Assembly (NCBI GenBank): GCA_009760885.1
Contig: CM019713.1
Span: 22,204,427-22,268,426 of the forward strand
Direction: 5' to 3'
Length of the DNA stretch: 64,000 nt
Origin: Achatina immaculata
Taxonomy: Eukaryota; Mollusca; Gastropoda; Stylommatophora; Achatinidae
The notes under the pieces are model-generated. The model did no database searches. It was not told where the DNA came from and was given only the letters and a program-made list of their open reading frames with translations. A program made the translations under genes and the position numbers. Numbering within the stretch: the first letter of the stretch is position 1; each line of letters begins with the position of its first letter. This document shows, piece by piece, positions 21,730-32,939 of the stretch.

Positions 21730-21871
21730 CTGGACATTCTTTCACACAAAGAGAGCCAAAAGCATATTTTGGATTTTGGTTTGGAACAATTATCATTTTC
21801 TCTTTATCATAGACTTTTTCCTTTGGGCAAGATGGCTCACAACCATTGTCATCTTTGAAGGTTCTACAGGC
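21730..21871 (-). CDS. EGFR: EGFR exon, cysteine-rich module 3
   Basis: 142-bp exon (47 codons + 1 nt). It encodes ACRTFKDDNGCEPSCPK ... NPKYAFGSLCVKECPG, matching EGFR 'VCRKFRDEATCKDTCP ... GKYSFGATCVKKCPR'. This part of the domain carries the dimerisation arm region in EGFR-type receptors: the Tyr of YDKE and the KYAFG segment are in the right place. Acceptor gtttcattccag, donor tgtccag|gtagat, a weaker donor than its neighbours. A 33-bp minisatellite starts about 20 bp beyond the donor, and a Tc1-like transposon lies 83 bp upstream of the acceptor. Confidence 0.95.
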
Positions 21872-21953
21872 CTGGAATGAAACAATGAAAGCTGAAACAA
21901 ACTCTAAAACTTAAGGATGAAACTGGACAAATAATTACTACATTGAAAATATA

Positions 21954-23449
21954 CTGTTCAAAAAAAGAAACGCAACACTAGTCGTAATGGACACCAAATT
22001 TCAAACTTGTATCAAAATTTTATTTTATGAAATTAATGTTTCAATCTTGGCATGAAGAAACTTTAAAGACTTTAACAATGAAATGATGTTCATTAAATTT
22101 GGACTTTTACTCTTTGTGACTGAGGCCTTCATTTCAGTAAGGTGTATGGCCTCCTCTGGCCTGTATCAGAGAACAACATCTCCTTGACATGGGTCTGATT
22201 AGCCACTGGATCTGTTGTTGTAGGATGGCTGCCCACTCTCCTTGCAGTGCAAGAGGCAACTGTCGGAGATTGGTTGGCACCACGTCTCGCTGGTGGACAT
22301 GTCTGTTTAGTTCATCCCATAAGTGTTCTATTGGGTTCATGTCTGATGACACTGGTGGCCACAGAATGGTTTAGATGTTGCTGTCAGCAAGGAACTGGGT
22401 GGTGAGTTGTGCCACATGAGGTTGAGTGTTATTCTGCTGAAAAACCAACCCTGGTGCAGCCAGAAGTAGAAGGACGTGAGGACGAAGAATTTCAGTGAAG
22501 TATCATTGAGCATTCAGGCGTCCTTCAATTTGCACCAGGTCACTTCTTCTCATGAAGTTGATTGTCCCCCACACCAATACACCTCCACTACCATGTGGAG
22601 GAGCCTCATCCACACAGCTCTGGACGTAGCGATTATGGTAAACTCTTCTCCGTCTATCGTGTCGCTGGAGTAGAAAGAATGATTCATCACTAAACCAAAC
22701 CCTTCTCCAATCATTCGCAGTGGTCCATTGATGATGCTGTTTTGCCCACTGCAGTCAGTTCTGGTGATGTCATTCCATAAGAACAGGACCTCTGGAAGGT
22801 CTTCTAGCCCAACATCAGCATCATGTAGCCAGTTCTTGACCATTTTATATGAAATTCGACAAGCTGCTGTCATTGACTGGACTACTGAGAATGCAGATGC
22901 AAACTGATTCCTGAGCTGACGCAGCCGTATAAAGCGGTCTTCGGTAGGAGTTGTGACTATGGGTCTTCCACTGCGCGGTTGGTCTGCAACTGAGCCAGTT
23001 TCTTGAAATCGTCTCCAAAGGTGACTAATGGTGCTTCTAACCATATTAAATTGTCTAACCACTACATTTTGTGACTGTCCAGTCTGTAAACATCCAATGA
23101 TGATGAATCATTGTTCCGTAGTGAGATAAGCAATACTTGTACATTGAATTTTCACATGAATTGATTCAAGGAGCATCAGTCTTTTATAGCCATTCAATAA
23201 CATGGTCAGTGAGTTTTGTATTCAGTAAGTTTCATGGGATTCTCGTGAAGCTGTCATGAGTTATTGTCAAAAATGCTGTTTTGACTAGTGTCGCTTTTCT
23301 GTGCTCATGAATCATCTGCTGAGTACAATTCAGGTCAGCACGTGAAGCTGATGTCCAAGTGAACGTTTCAGGCAATTTGCTCTTGTCTAATCAGCAAACT
23401 TCAGTTCAAATAGCAACATCATATGTGTTGCGTTTCTTTTTTTGAACAG
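21954..23449 (-). mobile_element. Tc1-like DNA transposon with both ends
   Basis: 1496 bp. Left end CTGTTCAAAAAAAGAAACGC and right end GCGTTTCTTTTTTTGAACAG are perfect inverted repeats, extending to a shared CAACA/TGTTG, and both are flanked by TA (21952-21953 and 23450-23451). It encodes a degraded Tc1-type transposase on the minus strand. It sits 83 bp from the acceptor of the 21730-21871 exon. Confidence 0.95.
22134..23062 (-). pseudogene. Tc1-like transposase (frameshifted)
   Basis: N-terminal MVRSTISHLWRRFQETGSV and DQPRSGRP (paired-type helix-turn-helix and GRPR hook), then a middle part that changes frame around the DES-type second catalytic region. The C-terminal MNPIEHLWDELNRHVHQRD carries the expected final Glu. 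Stops between 22352 and 22550 in this frame show it is inactive. Confidence 0.92.
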
Positions 23450-23451
23450 TA

Positions 23452-24014
23452 TATAATGAATGCTACAGCTTTTTAAAAAAAATCTGCTTTGTACACAAAT
23501 GTAGAACATCTTAAAGTAAAAAGCAATCACAACAAATAAATCTAATAAATGTAAGTTCATCATTGCTGAAGGAAGGATACAACAAAAACAATGCAGATAT
23601 GAAAGTTGTACGTGTACTACTCAGTCCCTATTACTGATGAAGATTATACTTATCATTCAGATTCTACATTTTAAAAATGATTTCAAAGTTTCTAAAAATA
23701 ATTGTTCCAAATGTTCACAACATCAAGTTATTTCAAACTCTTGGTGAAGCTGCACATCATACACAATGAAAACCTACATATTCAATGTTATTTTTTCACA
23801 TTTCTGAAAGAAAATTTCAGACCTGTAGAAAGTTCTCTACATCTCGTATCATGTTTCTTGCTTTCTGCTCTATCTTTAATTAACATAAATTATGCCACAT
23901 ATCAATGTAATCAATCACATCATCTAAATCCATGTCAAATGTTCTGCAATGATTCCTAAATATTAATTAAGGAATGATTAAAGAATTTCAATTGTTTTCT
24001 GAACTGGAAATGAG
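23452..24014. other. Intron, no feature seen
   Basis: AT-rich unique sequence. Confidence 0.5.
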
Positions 24015-24690
24015 TCTGAATTGTTCAAATAACTGATGTTTTATTTGATGGGACAAGGACCTACAAAACAACCATTGTTCACATAACTGTTATTTTATTT
24101 GATAGAACATTCATTCATTCATTTGCATGCCCCTTGCAGAACTTTGCCTCCCTAAAAGCACTCCTATAGGCCTCTTGGTTGTGAGCAAGATGACCTGCTG
24201 CTGATGCACCCATTTGCAGATCATCAATGATGTCTTGTAGCCATCTTCACCTTGGTCTTCCTCTCTTTCTTTTTCCCATTGTGTATCCTTCCTATAGTCT
24301 TCTCTAGATTATCATGACGTTTAATGTGTCCAAAATATTTAAGTTTTCTTTGCTTAATCCTCTTTACTAGCCTGCCTTCTTCAATATTAAGATCTTGATG
24401 GAACAAGGACCTACAAAATAATCATTGTTCACATAACTGATGTTTAATCTGTCAGGACAAAGACCCACAAAACAATCATTTTTCACATAACTGATATTTT
24501 ATTTGATGAGACAAGGACTTATAAAACAATCATTGTTCACATAATTGATGTTTTATCTGATAGGACAATAAATGATGTTTTATATGATAGGACAATAACT
24601 TACAAAACAATACTTGTTCACATAACTGATGTTTTATCTGATGGGACAATAACTGATGTTTTATCTGATGGGACAAGGACTTACAAAACA
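24015..24690. repeat. Degenerate ~54- to 60-bp minisatellite at an exon donor
   Basis: Copies of cttacaaaacaatcattgtt...cataactgatgttttat..., split by a LINE insertion (24110-24394). The unit includes the last bases and GT donor of the 24685-24806 exon (attgttttgtaagt on the minus strand). Some copies keep GTAAG, others have lost it. Confidence 0.85.
24110..24394 (-). mobile_element. LINE family B 3' fragment in the minisatellite
   Basis: Encodes the terminal LVKRIKQRKLKYFGHIKRHD-like segment and the 3' end with (GAAT)n. Bounded by ttgatagaaca (24099-24109) and ttgatggaaca (24395-24405), an 11-bp duplication of the repeat unit with one mismatch. Confidence 0.88.
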
Positions 24691-24806
24691 ATCAGTTTTC
24701 TTTGGACCAGTACATCCTCCAGCACATTCTTGATGACAGCATTCATATGGTTTACTTCCGTAACATCTGCCAACACAGTTTGAATGACACACATTCCCAT
24801 AATTCA
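24685..24806 (-). CDS. EGFR: EGFR exon, furin-like cysteine-rich module 2
   Basis: 122-bp exon (2 nt + 40 codons). It encodes [16 protein letters not shown] followed by [19 protein letters not shown] and CF, among the most conserved stretches of the ErbB cysteine-rich domain I (EGFR '[37 protein letters not shown]'). Acceptor tttcttcacag, donor tgtttt|gtaagt, phase 0. Joined to the next exon it reads DCF|ACRTFKDD. Its last bases and donor are copied in the degenerate ~54-bp array next to it (24015-24690). An ATG upstream of the acceptor is intronic and not a start. Confidence 0.97.
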
Positions 24807-25004
24807 CTGTGAAGAAAAAACACCATATCACAACTAAAAATAGCACACAAAGCACTTTCGACTACTATTTCTGAAAGTTTAACCATACAACACCTTGCTC
24901 TTTCTATCTCATGTGTGAATGTCTCATCACTTCTTGTTAGAAAAATTTATATTATATCTAAGTCACATCACTATCTTCTGCTCTAAGGAATTCTTCTTAC
25001 ATCT

Positions 25005-26110
25005 TACATCCTTCTTGTGCCGTTAAACGTCACATAGGGCTTGCATAGCTGTTTGCCAAGTTTTCCTGTTCTCTGTGAGTCTTTCAGATTCATCACGGGA
25101 TGTTACGGCCACTAAACTGGCTTCTCTTAACAATGTCCTTTTTAGAGTTTAACGCAGTCTACCTCTTTTTCTTCTGTCTGTTGTGCTCCACTTTATAGCT
25201 TGTTTTGATATTCTCTGATAGTTTTTTTCTCATCACATGGCTTACATATCTCCATCTTCTTTTTCTGATCAGATTGTTGTTTGCTCATCTGTCTTATCTC
25301 TGTGTTGTTCTTAAATTCATTCCACTTTATACCAAGTATTTTCCTTAGGCATTAGTTTTCAAAAGAGTCTAATTTCTTTAATTTCTTGTCTATTTCTTTA
25401 GTTGATTTCCAGCATCCGCATGCATAAATGAGAGTGGATATCACATTTGAATTGAATAATCTTAACTTGGTTTTTGTGCTTATAACTTTTGAATGCCATA
25501 TGTTCTCAAGATTTTTTAAAGATAATGCTGCTTTTGCAATTCTAATTCTAACTTCCTTCCTGGTGTCACCATCCTGGTCTATGTAGCTGCCAAGGTATGC
25601 AAATTGGTTTACTTCATTAACAGCTGTTCCTTCTACATATATTTCCCTTCTTGATTAATGAGAAATTTCATTATTTTTGTTTTGTCCTTGTTAATTACAA
25701 GACCTATTTTGTTAGCCAAGGAAGACAGGGAATTTGTTTTTTTCTGCGTTGATTTCACAAGGCCTTTGATAAGAGTTATGTCATCAGCAAAATCAAGATC
25801 TTCTATTTGGGTCCCATGTACCCAATCAATGCCGGTTTTACCTGTGCAGCATTTTTTCATTATGAAGTTTACAGCAATTCCAAAAAGCAAGGGAGATAAT
25901 ATACATCCTTGTTTCACACAAGTTTCAATCTGAAACCATTTGCTCAATCCTTTTTCTGTGTTTTCTGCACAAACATATCCATTGTAGAGATCTCTAATGA
26001 TGCTGACATTTTTAGATGGTATTCCATATAGTCTTAAAATTCTCCACAATGAATCTCTGTGTATGCTATCAAATGCCTTTTAAAAGTCTATAAAGTTCAG
26101 GAATTCTGCA
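25005..26110 (-). mobile_element. LINE fragment (family D): reverse transcriptase and C-terminus
   Basis: On the minus strand: KAFDSIHRDSLWRIL, LYGIPSKNVSIIRDLYNG, CVKQGCILSPLLFGIAVNFI and IEDLDFADDITLIKGL with an intact FADD box. It continues to NKDKTKIMKFL, FAYLGSYIDQDGDTRKEVRI and a diverged C-terminus with stops. 5'-truncated. Confidence 0.88.
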
Positions 26111-26144
26111 GTCCAAATATTCTTATCATGTATCAGAAGGAACT

Positions 26145-26530
26145 GAATAATACATGAAGCATATCAGTCATTCAGCTACTTACATCAACAATACAGGAAG
26201 CATCTCAGTCATTCCGCTACTTACATCAACAATACAGGAAGCATATCAGTCATTCAGCTACTTACATCAACAATACAGGAAGCATCTCAGTCATTCCGCT
26301 ACTTACATCAACAATACAGGAAGCATATCAGTCATTCAGCTACTTACATCAACAATACAGGAAGCATCTCAGTCATTCCGCTACTTACATCAACAATACA
26401 TGAAGCATATCAAACATTCAGCTACTTACATCAACAATACATGAAGCATATCAGACATTCAGCTATTTACATCAACAATACATGAAGAATATCAGTCATT
26501 CAGCTACTTACATCAACAATATATGAAGCA
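26145..26530. repeat. 41-bp minisatellite, ~9 copies
   Basis: Unit cagctacttacatcaacaat... with two alternating subtypes (catatcag...cagcta and catctcag...ccgcta), suggesting the array grew by duplicating dimers. Confidence 0.95.
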
Positions 26531-26681
26531 ACACATTTATGTGAGTGACATCTTAATGACTTACACTTACCTTTTTACATGGTAACTCCATTTAAGTTTT
26601 ACCTTCATTATCAAATTCTATGTCATATTCTCCATGTGTGAACAACAAAGTATCTTTTCCCCTAGAAACCTGCATGAACCT

Positions 26682-27575
26682 TCCATCATTTATATGCTCA
26701 GACTTTGCCAATCAAAACCTTCCATCATTTATATGCTCAGACTTTGCCATTCAAAACCTTCCATCATTTATATGCTCAGACTTTGCCATTCAAAACCTTC
26801 CATCATTTATATGCTCAGACTTTGCCATTCAAAACCTTCCATCATTTATATGCTCAGACTTTGCCATTCAAAACCTTCCATCATTTATATGCTCAGACTT
26901 TGCCATTCAAAACCTTCCATCATTTATATGCTCAGATTTTGCCATTCAAAACCTTCCATCATTTATATGCTCAGACTTTGCCATTCAAAACCTTCCATCA
27001 TTTATATGCTCAGACTTTGCCATTCAAAACCTTCCATCATTTATATGCTCAGATTTTGCCATTCAAAACTTTCCATCATTTATATGCTCAAACTTTGCCA
27101 ATCAAAACTTTCCATCATTTATATACTCAGACTTTGCCATTCAAAACCTTCTATCATTTATATGCTCAGACTTTGCCAATCAAAACCTTCCATCATTTAT
27201 ATGCTCAGACTTTGCCATTCAAAACCTTCCATCATTTATATGCTCAGACTTTGCCAATCAAAACCTTCCATCATTTATATGCTCTGACTTTGCCAATCAA
27301 AACCTTCCATCATTTATATGCTCAGACTTTGCCATTCAAAACCTTCCATCATTTATATGCTCAGACTTTGCCAATCAAAACCTTCCATTATTTATATGCT
27401 CAGACTTTGCCAATCAAAACCTTCCATTATTTATATGCTCAGACTTTGCCATTCAAAACCTTCCATTATTTATGTTCAGACTTTTCCAATCAAAACCTTC
27501 CATCATTTATATGTTCAGACTTTTCCAATCAAAACCTTCCATCATTTATATGTTCAGACTTTTCCAATCAAAACC
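26682..27575. repeat. 39-bp minisatellite, ~23 copies
   Basis: Unit cttccatcatttatatgctc... of 13 codons, so all plus frames stay open for up to 355 codons. Copies alternate between ccattcaaaac and ccaatcaaaac; the last units use gttcagacttttcc. Confidence 0.96.
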
Positions 27576-27924
27576 TTCCCCTTACCCACCAAGAATCTCT
27601 CTGAATTTCCTAGTACCAAGAAATGTATTAAACTTTCAATGGTATAAAAAAACAATACACACTAACTTTAAACAGATTGTCATTTAAACTATAAACATAC
27701 TGAAACTATGCCAGGTCTGTATAACATTTGTTTTACCAGCAATTTAGCATCAGTGATCAATATCTCAGAAAAATAAAGCAATACAAGCAAAACAACCTGG
27801 AATGAAAGTCACCAGATCAAGGAGAAGATACAGGTAAATGTCTGTGGCTGATGACACCATGAATCTTGTGGATATCATTCAAGCTCCATAAGCTGCAAGT
27901 GTTGTAACTGATTGTTTGCATACC

Positions 27925-28110
27925 TTCTAAAGAATAGTTTCAAGACAAATACAGGCATTTCTTTCTAAAGAATGGTTTCAAGACAAATACAGGCATTTCT
28001 TTCTAAAGAATAGTTTCAAGACAAACACAGGCATTTCTGTCTAAAGAATATTTCAAGACAAAACACAGGCATTTCTAAAGAATAGTTTCAAGACAAATAC
28101 AGCCATTTCT
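27925..28110. repeat. ~38-bp minisatellite, ~5 copies
   Basis: Unit tctaaagaatagtttcaaga... with deletions in the fourth copy. Confidence 0.9.
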
Positions 28111-28164
28111 TTGATAACATACTTCATCACTTGCTAATTGTTACTATAATAACTATCATCAAAA

Positions 28165-28257
28165 TTAGTGCTCCCAGTCACATACATCCCAGAAGCCAAT
28201 GACAACTTGCTACAAGTCACATACATCCCAGAAGCCAATGACAACTTGCTACAACCT
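28165..28257. repeat. ~45-bp direct duplication
   Basis: Two copies of agtcacatacatcccagaag... Confidence 0.85.
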
Positions 28258-28461
28258 CCAAAAGACTATCTGCCATTAAACTAAAAACCTTCAAACATTT
28301 TTAGTGGCTCTGGACTAGCTAGACTAATAAAGAATCACCAACTTTACTAATCTATTGCTAGATCTACTATCACTCTCCCAGATTTTTATCTTCATTCTTT
28401 CTAAACTTCTTCAGTTATAATAGTATCCAAAAGTTCAGAATTCCACTTCAATGTATTCCAC

Positions 28462-28818
28462 ACAACATACATTTGATGGCACAACATACACTTGATGGCA
28501 CAACAAAAATTTGATGGCACAACATACACATGATAGCAAAACATACACCTGATGGCACAACATACATCCGATGGCACAACATAAACCTGATGGTACAATA
28601 TACACTTGATGGTACAATATACACTTGATGGCACAACATACACTTGATGGCACAACATACATCCGATGGCACAACATAAACCTGATGGTACAATATACAC
28701 TTGATGGTACAATATACACTTGATGGCACAACATACACTTGATGGCACAACATAAACCTGATGGCACAACATACACTTGATGGCACAACATAAACCTGAT
28801 GGTACAACATACACTTGA
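28462..28818. repeat. 19-bp minisatellite, ~19 copies, higher-order
   Basis: Unit cacttgatggcacaacata. Variant order (acctgatggt, acttgatggt, acatccgatgg) recurs, showing a larger unit of about 114 bp repeated. Confidence 0.94.
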
Positions 28819-28874
28819 TGCCATCAGTTGTGATGCATAAAACCTAGCAATACTTCACAGTATGCAGCAAGTGT

Positions 28875-29407
28875 AATCTACTAGAAAATAAGACTTACAC
28901 TTCTAATCTACTACAAAATAAGACTTACGTTTCTAATCTACCACAAAATAAGACTTACGTTTCTAATCTACCACAAAATAAGACTTACGTTTCTAATCTA
29001 CCACAAAATAAGACTTACGTTTCTAATCTACCACAAAATAAGACTTACGTTTCTGATCTACCACAAAATAAGACTTACGTTTCTGATCTACCACAAAATA
29101 AGACTTACGTTTCTGATCTACCACAAAATAAGACTTACGTTTCTGATCTACCACAAAATAAGACTTACGTTTCTGATCTACCACAAAATAAGACTTACGT
29201 TTCTGATCTACCACAAAATAAGGCTTACGTTTCTGATCTACCACAAAATAAGACTTACGTTTCTATCTACCACAAAATAAGACTTACGTTTCTGATCTAC
29301 CACAAAATAAGACTTACGTTTCTGATCTACCACAAAATAAGACTTACGTTTCTAATCTACCACAAAATAAGACTTACGTTTCTAATCTACCACAAAATAA
29401 GACTTAC
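28875..29407. repeat. 30-bp minisatellite carrying copies of an EGFR splice donor
   Basis: About 18 copies of taatctaccacaaaataaga + cttacgtttc. On the minus strand each unit reads agaaac|gtaagt, the same six exon bases and donor as the real exon end at 29408. One unit has a 1-bp deletion at about 29264. Near-exon units have an in-frame TAG; more distant ones read open (RKSYFVVDQK). Confidence 0.96.
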
Positions 29408-29491
29408 GTTTCTGACACATATCTGGGCCCTCTCCCCAGCAGTGCTTCCTCTGAGTGATATTATTTAAACACTCGTCATGACATTCACCAC
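29408..29491 (-). CDS. EGFR: EGFR exon, first furin-like cysteine-rich module
   Basis: 84-bp exon (2 nt + 27 codons + 1 nt). It encodes GECHDECLNN ... HCWGEGPDMCQK, matching EGFR '[24 protein letters not shown]'. Acceptor gatattcag, donor tcagaaac|gtaagt. The sequence after the donor is tandemly amplified: a 30-bp unit carrying the last six exon bases and the GTAAGT donor is repeated down to 28875. The true donor is taken as the one nearest the exon, because only it gives an in-frame Leu junction to the exon at 24685-24806. The first two intervening repeats carry an in-frame TAG. Confidence 0.94.
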
Positions 29492-29827
29492 CTGAATATC
29501 ATTGAATAGAAACATAACTGTGAATCACATGTGATGTAATGTAAGCAAAGTAAGAGATGTTCACATGGCATAGTGAATAACTAAAACTGGCTGAGCATGC
29601 AAATACATGACACAGTAAGAAATGACACATGACATGACATGACATGACTTAAGAGAAACATAAATGATCTTTGGGACATTTAAACAATTGCACAAGTCAA
29701 TGATCCCATAAATCATTTTAAAATAAAATAAAAACAACATAACGTGAACATATCCCTGACAATACAACAACAAAAAATAAATGAATGGAAGAATGAATGG
29801 CAAATACTGCAAAGATTCTATAATGCT
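29492..29827. other. Intron, no gene seen
   Basis: Contains a short (acatg)n run near 29628-29648; otherwise unique. Confidence 0.5.
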
Positions 29828-30009
29828 GGTGGGTGGGTGGGTGGGTGGGTGAGTGAGTGAGTGAGTGAGTGAGTGAGTGAGTGAGTGAGTGAGTGAGTGA
29901 GTGAGTGAGTGAGTGAGTGAGTGAGTGAGTGAGTGAGTGAGTGAGTGAGTGAGTGAGTGTGTGTGTGTCTGTCTGTCTGTCTGTGTGTGTGAGAGAGAGA
30001 GAGAGAGAG
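29828..30009. repeat. Compound microsatellite (GGTG)n(GTGA)n(GT)n(CTGT)n(GA)n
   Basis: About 180 bp of pure tetranucleotide and dinucleotide repeats; the GTGA block alone is about 30 units. Confidence 0.97.
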
Positions 30010-30857
30010 CTGCCCCTCATCTCATTTTTAAAAAATTTTTTATTATACTGGAAAGGATGCAAAAGAAACAAAAATCTCCCTTGAAGAGAGATGTATGAAT
30101 AAAGAAAACTGAATGTAAGAATCAAAATTCAACAAATTTGTTGTTTTTGTTGTTGTTGTTGTTTGTTCTGCAAAACCTGGTCCTTTATTTAAGTGCCACT
30201 GCTGGTAATCTCACATTGTCTGATCCATGACATTTCTAATCAAATCTGTTACTTTTCTGTTCTATGCCACTTGGTCAACCTGCTGTTTTGACTAGGAAAT
30301 TCTCTTATACATCTGAAGAAGCAATGTCTGGTTTGTCATTGATCTTTTGTAAACTCAGCCACTGTTCTGTATTAAAGGAAGTGATTTTTGTGTGAATATC
30401 CTGTTTCCTCTTAATGCACTGACTGACAACAGCTTTAATGTACCCTTCTGGACTTTGAAAAGTGAAGATATCCTTCACTGTTTGAGGCAAAATTCAGTGA
30501 GAAAATCGAACAAACAAACAAATATGCATACATGCATGCACATGCGCGCACACACACACACACACAAACTATAGGAAAATGTAAGAGTCCACTGTCTTTT
30601 GTTCATATAGCAAGAAATAACACAGCCTGTTTGTTATTCACAAGTTAGGCTCTGCCAGACATGAATTATAAATCTTTCAACTGGAAACACATGTTACCCC
30701 TCCACAGAAACTGCAATTATTTGTTTATGTGGAAATTTTGAAATGAAACAAAAAAGGCACACTGATGTAATGTTTAAGATGTTGCTGATCAAAACAGACC
30801 CATTTGTTGAAATCATTTTGTGATTACCTTGAGAGAACAAACAAAAAGTTTCAGCAT
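30010..30857. other. Intron with an unassigned coding-like segment
   Basis: 30305-30490 on the minus strand reads open for 61 codons (VKDIFTFQSPEGYIKAVVSQ ... EQWLSLQKIND). The composition looks protein-like, perhaps a transposon relic, but I do not recognise it. A (CA)n run lies at 30549-30567. Confidence 0.35.
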
Positions 30858-31000
30858 ACATACTGGTCTCACAGTTTAAACATACAGACTGGTCTTACAG
30901 TTTAGCATACATACTGGTCTCACAGTTTAAGCATACGTACTGGTCTCACAGTTAAGCATAAGTACTGGTCTCACAGTTTAAATATACGTACTGGTCTCAC
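30858..31000. repeat. ~24-bp minisatellite, ~6 copies
   Basis: Unit catacatactggtctcacag... with varying linker length. Confidence 0.9.
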
Positions 31001-31049
31001 ATTTTCAACTAGGGATTTTTACAGAAATTTTCTTTACTGAGACTGTAAT

Positions 31050-31492
31050 GTCCCAAAACACCACAATAACAATCTACAAAACTGTAACAAAACCAGCCAT
31101 CACGTATGGATCAGAAACATGGAGTACAACAAAGAAAATTGAACAATAATTAAAGATCTTTGAGAACAAGATCCTAAGAAGAATGGAGAGCTAGAAAGAA
31201 CACTGAACTGAACAGCTTATTTAAATCCCAATGAATTATAAATGTCTTGAAACTGAACAGACTACGCTGGTTGGGGCATGTAGAAAGAATGGAAGAGAAC
31301 AGACAAATGAAAATTATGTATGCACAAGGGATGATGGAAACAAGACCATGGGGTAGATCAAGACAGAGATGGAAAGAACACAGAAGAGGACATAAAGGAA
31401 ACTGGTGCCACCGACTAGGAATAGAGAGGAATGGAGGCGAACTTTATCTGCAGCAATGAGCCTTAATGGACTGGAAAGCTGAGGAAGAAGAA
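31050..31492 (+). mobile_element. LINE 3' fragment (family E), 11-bp target-site duplication
   Basis: Encodes VTKPAITYGSETWSTTKK, FENKILRRME, LNRLRWLGHVERMEENR, RPWGRSRQRWKEH and ends ALMDWKAEEEEE with a GAA-rich tail. The frame is broken. Flanks are gagactgtaat (31039-31049) and gagactgaaat (31493-31503). Confidence 0.88.
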
Positions 31493-31639
31493 GAGACTGA
31501 AATATCGTAATAGTAAATTTAAAAACTGAATGCTCATATAAGACTGAACAAATCTTAACTAACAAAAGAGGAATACTGGCCAAAGCTCTGTCATGATAAT
31601 TCTAGCAAAATTTTCAACTGAAACAAGCTTATGCTGTTA

Positions 31640-32098
31640 GAAAAGTTTTTTAGGAATAATAACACAAGACCTAGCATAGAAAAGTTTTTTAGGAATAATA
31701 ACACAAGACCAACCACAGAAAAGTTCTACAGGAATAATAACACAAGACCAACCATAGAAAAGTTCTACAGGAATAATAACACAAGACCAACCATAGAAAA
31801 GTTCTACAGGAATAATAACACAAGACCAACCATAGAAAAGTTCTACAGGAATAATAACACAAGACCAACCATAGAAAAGTTCTACAGGAATAATAACACA
31901 AGACCAACCATAGAAAAGTTCTACAGGAATAATAACACAAGACCAACCATAGAAAAGTTCTACAGGAATAATAACACAAGACCAACCATAGAAAAGTTCT
32001 ACAGGAATAATAACACAAGACCAACCATAGAAAAGTTCTACAGGAATAATAACACAAGACCAACCATAGAAAAGTTCTACAGGAATAATAACACAAGA
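31640..32098. repeat. 39-bp minisatellite, ~12 copies
   Basis: Unit agaaaagttctacaggaata... Very homogeneous; reads open on both strands because 39 is a multiple of three. Confidence 0.96.
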
Positions 32099-32271
32099 CA
32101 AAGCACTGAATAACACAAAATTCTCATGAACTCTTTCATTCCTGAACTAATCTCCATGCTATGTCTGAAGAGATTTTGCTCAGAAAGAAACTGAAACTTA
32201 TGATATAGTTTACAACAACAACAAAGACATGCGTTTGGTTAGAAATGTGCTACTTTTATTTAGACTTCCTA

Positions 32272-32646
32272 AATATTGCTGATTATTTAGAAAGGCATGA
32301 AGAACTTATACTGTTTGATTATTTAGAAAGGCAAGAAGAACTCATACTGTTTGATTATTTAGAAAGACAAGAAGACCTGTCTGATTATTTAGAAAGACAA
32401 GAAGAACTGTCTGATTATTTAGAAAGACAAGAAGAACTGTCTGATTATTTAGAAAGGCATGAAGAACTCATACTGTCTGATTATTTAGAAAGACAAGAAG
32501 AACACATACCATCTGATTATTTAGAAAGACAAGAAGAACACATACCATCTGATTATTTAGAAAGACAAGAAGAACACATACTGTCTGATTATTTAGAAAG
32601 ACAAGAAGAACACATACTGTCTGATTATTTAGAAAGGCAAGAATAG
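32272..32646. repeat. 30/36-bp minisatellite, ~11 copies
   Basis: Core gattatttagaaagacaaga with two unit lengths (30 bp, and 36-39 bp with an extra ac/tcatac block). Located about 150 bp from the 32799-32939 exon donor. Confidence 0.93.
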
Positions 32647-32798
32647 CTTTATTCAGTAATGAAGCACATGACTAACATTCTAATGAACAAAGTTCTTAAA
32701 ATAATCTAGTTATCTGTTTCACAGCTTCACCGCAAAGGCTTCTTGTATTTATTGCTATATTTTGTCTTATAAACAAGAAATGTTTGTGTGTTACTTAC

Positions 32799-32939
32799 AG
32801 GGCCGCGTGGTTGCAGCTTTACTGTCATGTACAAACTGCACGGGCGGTTTTGTGTTGGGGTTAATGTCTGCCCATTCAATGGTGTTCTCAAAGCACAGCA
32901 CGTCATTGTTCTGGAAGAACACCTTCCCAGCCAAGATCT
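32799..32939 (-). CDS. EGFR: EGFR exon, end of L1 domain
   Basis: 141-bp exon (2 nt + 46 codons + 1 nt). It encodes EILAGKVFFQNNDVLCFENTI, then EWADINPN and a variable tail ending TTRPC. It corresponds to EGFR '[25 protein letters not shown]', the last L1 turn with its conserved Cys and Trp. Acceptor gatggtgttgacag, donor cggccct|gtaagt. The preceding intron (about 7.7 kb) holds the huge 27-bp array and several other minisatellites. The split Cys codon completed by the next exon starts the cysteine-rich region. Confidence 0.94.

Noticed and set aside
24661..24855. Reading the 64-codon frame as a small secreted Cys-rich protein
   Set aside because: The hydrophobic start lies in the intron before the acceptor ttcttcacag; the Cys-rich part is an EGFR internal exon.
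26620..27687. 355-codon open frame
   Set aside because: It is a product of a 39-bp repeat (13 codons) without stops; no start context, domains or unique sequence.
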